From: Rhodoferax sp.
GTDB taxonomy: Bacteria; Pseudomonadota; Gammaproteobacteria; Burkholderiales; Burkholderiaceae_C
Direction: 5' to 3'
DNA length: 10,723 bases
Assembly: GCA_021731215.1 (NCBI GenBank)
Contig: JAKFXU010000263.1
Location: 1 to 10,723 of the forward strand
Shown: positions 7,545-10,723 of the stretch, piece after piece
Layout of the letters: each line of letters opens with the position of its first letter
Position numbering within the stretch: position 1 is the stretch's first letter
Made by a program: the position numbers and the translations under genes
The notes under the pieces: generated by a model
Database searches by the model: none
Told to the model about the DNA's origin: nothing
Seen by the model: only the letters and a program-made list of their open reading frames with translations

Positions 7545-7974
7545 GGGTTTTCTTCTCCTTGGCGGCGCTGCTTTTGAGTTCACCGGGGCTGAGGCTTTTG
7601 GCCAGCAAGGCTTTGGCCTCGTGCTGGTGCACCTTGAGTTCATCCAGATTGTCCTGCAGGTCCGCCATCTGCTGTTCGAGCTGCTGCTGGTGCTGGGCCA
7701 ACACCAGCAGAAATTTCTGCAACTGCGCCCCGGTGTCGCGCGGGCTGTCGTACATGTCAATGATTTCCTTGGCCTCGGTCAGGCTCAGGCCCAGCCGCTT
7801 GGCACGCAGCGTTAATTTAAGGCGGGTGCGGTCACGCCCGCTGTAAACCCGGCTGCGCCCACCCGGGCCGGAACGCTCGGGCTGCAACAGCCCCAGGTCT
7901 TCATAAAAGCGAATGGCGCGCGTGGTCAGGTCAAACTCGCGGGCCAGATCGCTGATGCTGTAGGTGATAGCCAT
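7534..7974 (-). CDS. liuR: MerR-family regulator LiuR of branched-chain amino acid catabolism
   Basis: DNA-binding transcription factor of 146 residues. The N-terminal winged helix (about 4-75) has SISDLAREFDLTTRAIRFYEDLGLL and the wing SRVYSGRDRTRLKLTLRAKRLGLSL, followed by EAKEIIDMYDS. A long Gln/Leu-rich dimerisation coiled coil (about 82-118) leads to a Lys-rich tail. There is no cysteine, so it is not a metal sensor like MerR or CueR. The EAKEIIDMYD stretch plus the gene next to isovaleryl-CoA dehydrogenase point to LiuR, which in proteobacteria controls leucine/isovalerate genes. A perfect palindrome 65 bp upstream is its probable operator, implying autoregulation. The ATG has no strong Shine-Dalgarno. 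The 3' end overlaps the thioesterase gene by 11 bp. Confidence 0.9.
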   Translation of the reverse strand: MAITYSISDLAREFDLTTRAIRFYEDLGLLQPERSGPGGRSRVYSGRDRTRLKLTLRAKRLGLSLTEAKEIIDMYDSPRDTGAQLQKFLLVLAQHQQQLEQQMADLQDNLDELKVHQHEAKALLAKSLSPGELKSSAAKEKKTHVA

Positions 7975-8022
7975 AAATGAGGATGGGCAACCAAGGTGAC
8001 TGCGCCCGCGCGCGGCGCCACC

Positions 8023-8028
8023 TACAAT
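8023..8028 (+). promoter_or_regulatory. Possible -10 box (TACAAT) for the MBL-fold hydrolase gene
   Basis: TACAAT matches the sigma-70 -10 consensus in five of six bases. No good -35 lies 16-18 bp upstream. If used, transcription would start just before the palindrome at 8039-8062, leaving that operator at the start of the transcript where a bound regulator could block elongation. An alternative plus-strand promoter using TTGACG at 8040-8045 as its -35 is also possible, but its -10 is poor. Confidence 0.3.
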
Positions 8029-8038
8029 GCTTGTTTTG

Positions 8039-8062
8039 ATTGACGTTTACGTAAACGTCAAT
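8039..8062. promoter_or_regulatory. Perfect 24-bp palindrome, probable LiuR operator
   Basis: The half-site ATTGACGTTTAC is followed directly by its exact reverse complement, GTAAACGTCAAT, with no spacer. It lies between divergent liuR and the MBL-fold gene, where a MerR-type regulator would control both. ACGTAAACGT-type palindromes are, from memory, the described LiuR motif. TTGACG occurs in both arms and could serve as a -35 box on either strand, in keeping with MerR proteins binding within promoters. Confidence 0.85.
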
Positions 8063-8075
8063 TATGGCGTAAATC

Positions 8076-8080
8076 AGGAG
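8076..8080 (+). promoter_or_regulatory. Ribosome binding site for a TTG start
   Basis: AGGAG five bases before TTG at 8086. This decides the start of the following gene, whose first in-frame ATG would be 41 codons further in. Confidence 0.75.
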
Positions 8081-8085
8081 CCCCC

Positions 8086-9171
8086 TTGAACCCAGAGCCC
8101 AACCGACCCGCCGACGAACTGGAAAAACAGTTGCACTACCCCTTGGGCGACACTTTGCCGCCGCCCGGCGCCGCCGTGGTGGTGGCGCCCGGTGTGAAGT
8201 GGCTGCGCATGGCCTTGCCGTTTGCGCTCAACCACATCAACCTGTGGCTGTTGCGCGATGAAATCGACGGCCGGCCCGGCTGGAGCGTGGTCGATTGCTG
8301 CATCAGCAGCGAAAGCGCCAAGGCGCAATGGGAACAGGTGTTCGCCCATGAGCTCGAGGGCCTGCCGATCCTGCGCGTGATCGTGACCCACATGCACCCC
8401 GACCACATCGGCCTGGCGCACTGGCTGTGCGAGCGCTGGCAGGTACGCTTGTGGATCAGCGCCCCCGACTATTGCCTGGCGCGCATCGGCACCCAGGGAC
8501 CGACTGGTTTTGGCGGTGACGCGGCGGCCACTTTCTTTGCCGCCCACGGCCTCAATGACCCGGATTCGGTCGAGAAAATAAGGGGGCGCGCCAACTATTT
8601 CCCGACCCTGGTGCCCTCCGTGCCGCGCCAGTACCGGCGCCTGCTCGATGGCGATAGGCTGACCATTGGCGCGCGCCAGTGGCGCTGCATCAGCGGCTAC
8701 GGCCATGCGCCCGAGCACATCTCGCTCTATTGCCAGGAGACTGGGGTGCTGATCGGCGGCGACATGATGCTGCCGCGCATCTCCACCAACGTCAGCGTCT
8801 ACGAGCAGGAACCCGAATCCAACCCGCTGCAACAGTTTCTGGACTCGATCGACAAGTTCCGCTCGCTGGCGGCCGACACCCTGACCCTGCCCGCGCACGG
8901 CAAGCCGTTTACCGGCCTTTATCAACGCATTGAACAGTTGCACGAACACCACCGCGACCGGCTGGCCGAGGTGATGCAAGCCTGCAGCAGCCGGCCCTGC
9001 AGCGCGGCCGACATGTTGCCGGTGCTGTTCAAGCGCGCGCTCGATCTGCACCAGACCACCTTTGCCATGGGCGAGTCGATTGCCCACCTGCACCTGCTGT
9101 GGTTCGAGGGCCGCTTGCAGCGCAGCCTGGGCGCCGACGGCGTCTATCGCTTTGCGCACGCCCCCGCCTGA
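8086..9171 (+). CDS. Metallo-beta-lactamase-fold hydrolase
   Basis: Predicted cytoplasmic metal-dependent hydrolase of 361 residues starting at TTG. The dinuclear metal site is complete: THMHPDH (His102, His104, Asp106, His107), His207 in GYGHAPEH, the bridging Asp226 in IGGDMML and His271 in LPAHGKPF. After the catalytic domain (about 30-280) comes a helical C-terminal region ending in a winged-helix-like segment (HLHLLWFEGRLQRS...), as in LACTB2-like and some glyoxalase II-like proteins. There is no signal peptide. An ATG start at codon 42 would remove the first strands of the fold, so TTG with its AGGAG is preferred. It is divergent from liuR across the LiuR palindrome, so it is probably part of that regulon; an acyl-thioester hydrolase role would fit but is not shown. 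The substrate is unknown. Confidence 0.9.
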   Translation: MNPEPNRPADELEKQLHYPLGDTLPPPGAAVVVAPGVKWLRMALPFALNHINLWLLRDEIDGRPGWSVVDCCISSESAKAQWEQVFAHELEGLPILRVIVTHMHPDHIGLAHWLCERWQVRLWISAPDYCLARIGTQGPTGFGGDAAATFFAAHGLNDPDSVEKIRGRANYFPTLVPSVPRQYRRLLDGDRLTIGARQWRCISGYGHAPEHISLYCQETGVLIGGDMMLPRISTNVSVYEQEPESNPLQQFLDSIDKFRSLAADTLTLPAHGKPFTGLYQRIEQLHEHHRDRLAEVMQACSSRPCSAADMLPVLFKRALDLHQTTFAMGESIAHLHLLWFEGRLQRSLGADGVYRFAHAPA

Positions 9172-9243
9172 GACGCGGCGCCGGCTGGCGCGCGTGCAGC
9201 GACCATCAACCGACTCCCGCTGCAGCCGGCCATGAAACGGCAA

Positions 9244-9337
9244 GGTGGGCCAAGCGCAGCGTGCCCACGCAACTGGCAATTCTCGCCATGTGCGCGAGGG
9301 AAACGGTAGGGTGGGCAAAGCGCAGCGTGCCCACGGG
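9244..9337 (+). repeat. Two tandem GTGGGC...GCCCAC REP-like units
   Basis: Units at 9244-9269 and 9305-9337 lie in the same orientation. Both contain the core AAGCGCAGCGTGCCCACG; the second has the fuller left end GGTAGGGTGGGC and resembles the arms at 6-39 and 115-148. Each can form a GTGGGC/GCCCAC hairpin. They fill the 167-bp gap between the convergent MBL-fold gene and rfbA, and the second ends one base before the rfbA stop. The first has lost the TAGG part. A GCGCC-GGCT-GGCGC stem at 9178-9191 follows the MBL stop, but no T-tract makes it a clear terminator. Confidence 0.82.
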
Positions 9338-9338
9338 C

Positions 9339-10235
9339 TCAACCAGGGGCGTGGCTTTGGCGTTCAACCAGCAGGCGCAGCAGGTATTGACCGTAGCCGC
9401 TCTTGGCCAGCGGCTGGGCCAGTTGCTGCAACTGGGCGTCGTCAATAAAGCCGTTGCGCCAGGCGATTTCTTCCACGCAGGCGACTTTGAGGCCCTGGCG
9501 CCGCTCCAGCGTGGCGATGAACTGGCTGGCTTCGAGCAGGCTGTCGTGGGTGCCGGTGTCGAGCCAGGCGTAGCCGCGCTGCATGATCTGTACATTGAGC
9601 TGGTTTTGCTCCAGGTAGGCCTGGTTGACCGCCGTGATCTCCAGTTCGCCACGCGCGCTGGGCCGGACTGCCTTGGCGATGTCCACCACCTGCGGGTCAT
9701 AAAAGTACAGGCCGGTGACGGCGTAGTTGCTTTTGGGCTGCAAGGGCTTTTCTTCTATGCTGCTGGCCTGGCCCTGCGCATCGAACGCCACCACGCCATA
9801 GCGCTGCGGGTCTTGCACATGGTAGGCAAATACGGTGGCGCCCGCGCTTTGTTGGTCGGCCCGGGCCAGCAAGGGCACCAGGTCGTGGCCATAGAAAATG
9901 TTGTCGCCCAGCACCAGGGCGCTGGGCGCGCCGGCCAAAAATTTCTCCCCGATCAGGAAGGCCTGCGCCAGGCCATCGGGGCTGGGCTGCACCGCGTATT
10001 GCAGATTGAGCCCCCATTGCGATCCGTCGCCCAGCAACTGCGCAAAGCGCGGCGTGTCCTGGGGCGTGCTGATGACCAGAATGTCGCGCATACCGCCCAG
10101 CATCAGGGTGCTCAAGGGGTAGTAAATCATGGGCTTGTCGTACACCGGCAGCAGTTGTTTGCTGATGGCCAGGGTAGCCGGGTGCAAGCGGGTGCCGGAG
10201 CCGCCGGCCAGGATGATGCCTTTGCGTTGGGTCAT
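9339..10235 (-). CDS. rfbA: Glucose-1-phosphate thymidylyltransferase RfbA/RmlA
   Basis: Cytoplasmic nucleotidyltransferase that makes dTDP-glucose from dTTP and glucose-1-phosphate, the first step to dTDP-L-rhamnose for O-antigen or other surface glycans. The 298 residues match the family length. Visible motifs are [16 protein letters not shown] (6-21), [18 protein letters not shown] (25-42), [10 protein letters not shown] (107-116, metal-binding Asp111), SIEEKP (159-164) and [14 protein letters not shown] (224-237, second metal-binding Asp226). It starts 16 bp after the rfbD stop, so the two are co-transcribed. The gene after rfbA is convergent, so rfbC does not follow it here. The TGA lies one base from a REP-like repeat. 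Confidence 0.96.
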   Translation of the reverse strand: MTQRKGIILAGGSGTRLHPATLAISKQLLPVYDKPMIYYPLSTLMLGGMRDILVISTPQDTPRFAQLLGDGSQWGLNLQYAVQPSPDGLAQAFLIGEKFLAGAPSALVLGDNIFYGHDLVPLLARADQQSAGATVFAYHVQDPQRYGVVAFDAQGQASSIEEKPLQPKSNYAVTGLYFYDPQVVDIAKAVRPSARGELEITAVNQAYLEQNQLNVQIMQRGYAWLDTGTHDSLLEASQFIATLERRQGLKVACVEEIAWRNGFIDDAQLQQLAQPLAKSGYGQYLLRLLVERQSHAPG

Positions 10236-10251
10236 GTTCTGTTGTTCCAGG

Positions 10252-10723
10252 TTAAAGCGTTTCTGCCAGCATGCGATCGAGCCCCTGCTGCCAGGGCGGC
10301 AGGCTCAGGCCGAAGGTGGCTTGCAGTTTTTGGCTGTCAAGGCGCGAATTGTGGGGGCGTTTGGCCGGCGTCGGGTAGGCGCTGCTGGGCACCGGGACGA
10401 TCTCGCTGGCCTTGATCTTGAGCGCCGGCTGAACCCGCTGGGCCTGGGCCAGCACGTAATTGGCATAGCCGCACCAACTGGTTTCGCCGCTGGCGGCGAG
10501 GTGGTAGAGACCGGCGTCGGTGGGCCGCTGGCGCAGCTGGCGGATGGCGTGGGCCGTGACGTCGGCCAGCAGCTCGGCGCCGGTCGGCGCGCCAAACTGG
10601 TCGTCAATGACGCTCAGGCGCTCGCGCTCCTGGGCTAGGCGCAACATGGTTTTGGCGAAGTTGGCGCCGCGCGCGGCATAAACCCAGCTGGTGCGCAGAA
10701 TCAGATGCTGCGGGCCGGCGGCC
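10252..10723 (-). CDS. rfbD: dTDP-4-dehydrorhamnose reductase RfbD, C-terminal part
   Basis: Cytoplasmic short-chain-type reductase that makes dTDP-L-rhamnose, the last step of the pathway. The gene runs off the right edge. The visible 156 codons are about the C-terminal half of a protein of roughly 295-300 residues. The frame is open past the apparent ATG at 10647: codons upstream read [20 protein letters not shown], the conserved RfbD strand and helix, so 10647 is an internal Met and not the start. Downstream are [32 protein letters not shown], the [14 protein letters not shown] substrate-binding stretch and the closing [11 protein letters not shown], all typical. Transcribed ahead of rfbA with a 16-bp gap. 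Confidence 0.95.
   Translation of the reverse strand, partial: AAGPQHLILRTSWVYAARGANFAKTMLRLAQERERLSVIDDQFGAPTGAELLADVTAHAIRQLRQRPTDAGLYHLAASGETSWCGYANYVLAQAQRVQPALKIKASEIVPVPSSAYPTPAKRPHNSRLDSQKLQATFGLSLPPWQQGLDRMLAETL

Noticed and set aside
6045..7577. A 510-codon plus-strand open frame across liuA and the thioesterase
   Set aside because: It runs antisense across two genes with recognised motifs and shows no domain of its own.
7545..7760. Longer N-terminus of the thioesterase back to 7760
   Set aside because: That part is liuR coding sequence in another frame, and the ATG at 7544 has a good AAGGAG and gives the usual family length.
8074..9342. A 422-codon minus-strand open frame covering the MBL-fold gene
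   Set aside because: The plus strand encodes a complete metallo-hydrolase with a proper start signal. The first residues of the antisense frame (ARCALPTLPF) are translated REP units, a common source of false proteins.
9099..10415. A 438-codon plus-strand frame spanning the end of the MBL gene, the repeats and rfbA
   Set aside because: It overlaps in another frame or antisense with two well-supported genes and reads through REP units (GWAKRSVPT), a typical repeat artefact.
1..10723. CRISPR array, tRNA or rRNA genes, prophage or IS transposase
   Set aside because: No regularly spaced direct repeats, no cloverleaf or rRNA-like stretch, and no transposase or integrase motif was seen in any frame.

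Overview
The window looks like a chromosomal segment of a GC-rich betaproteobacterium, most likely Burkholderiales, family Comamonadaceae. The support is the pairing of a LiuR-type regulator and isovaleryl-CoA dehydrogenase with aceK on one strand, the protein-level character of each gene, and two kinds of short repeat (GTAGGGTGGGC...GCCCAC units and CCCCCACGCTC...GGGGCGGCCCG elements) that I recall from this family. Genus cannot be assigned from the sequence alone.

Layout. (1) Positions 1-207 are non-coding and hold an inverted pair of REP-like units. (2) Positions 208-7974 carry eight genes, all on the minus strand and closely packed. In transcription order they are a MerR regulator (liuR), a hotdog thioesterase, isovaleryl-CoA dehydrogenase (liuA/ivd), an SbtA-family bicarbonate permease, its PII-like partner SbtB, AceK (isocitrate dehydrogenase kinase/phosphatase), a thiolase, and a second acyl-CoA dehydrogenase. 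Junctions range from an 11-bp overlap to a 71-bp gap, so a single long operon is plausible. (3) Positions 7975-8085 form a divergent intergenic region with a perfect 24-bp palindrome, very probably the LiuR operator. (4) Positions 8086-9171, plus strand, encode a metallo-beta-lactamase-fold hydrolase with a TTG start. (5) Positions 9172-9338 are a convergent intergenic region with two tandem REP-like units. (6) Positions 9339-10723, minus strand, hold rfbA and the C-terminal half of rfbD for dTDP-L-rhamnose synthesis, cut by the window edge.

How the genes fit together. The minus-strand cluster handles leucine/isovalerate and short acyl-CoA oxidation to acetyl-CoA. AceK sets the split between the TCA cycle and the glyoxylate shunt when cells live on acetyl-CoA. 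The unexpected part is the sbtA-sbtB pair between ivd and aceK. Because leucine catabolism needs bicarbonate at the biotin-dependent methylcrotonyl-CoA carboxylase step, I infer that this pair may supply bicarbonate under adenylate control. The carboxylase genes (liuB/liuD) are not in the window.

The second striking feature is that both acyl-CoA dehydrogenase genes carry a roughly 78-bp palindromic repeat inserted in frame. The two copies are homologous but lie in opposite orientations relative to their genes, so one repeat encodes two different Gly/Pro-rich loops.
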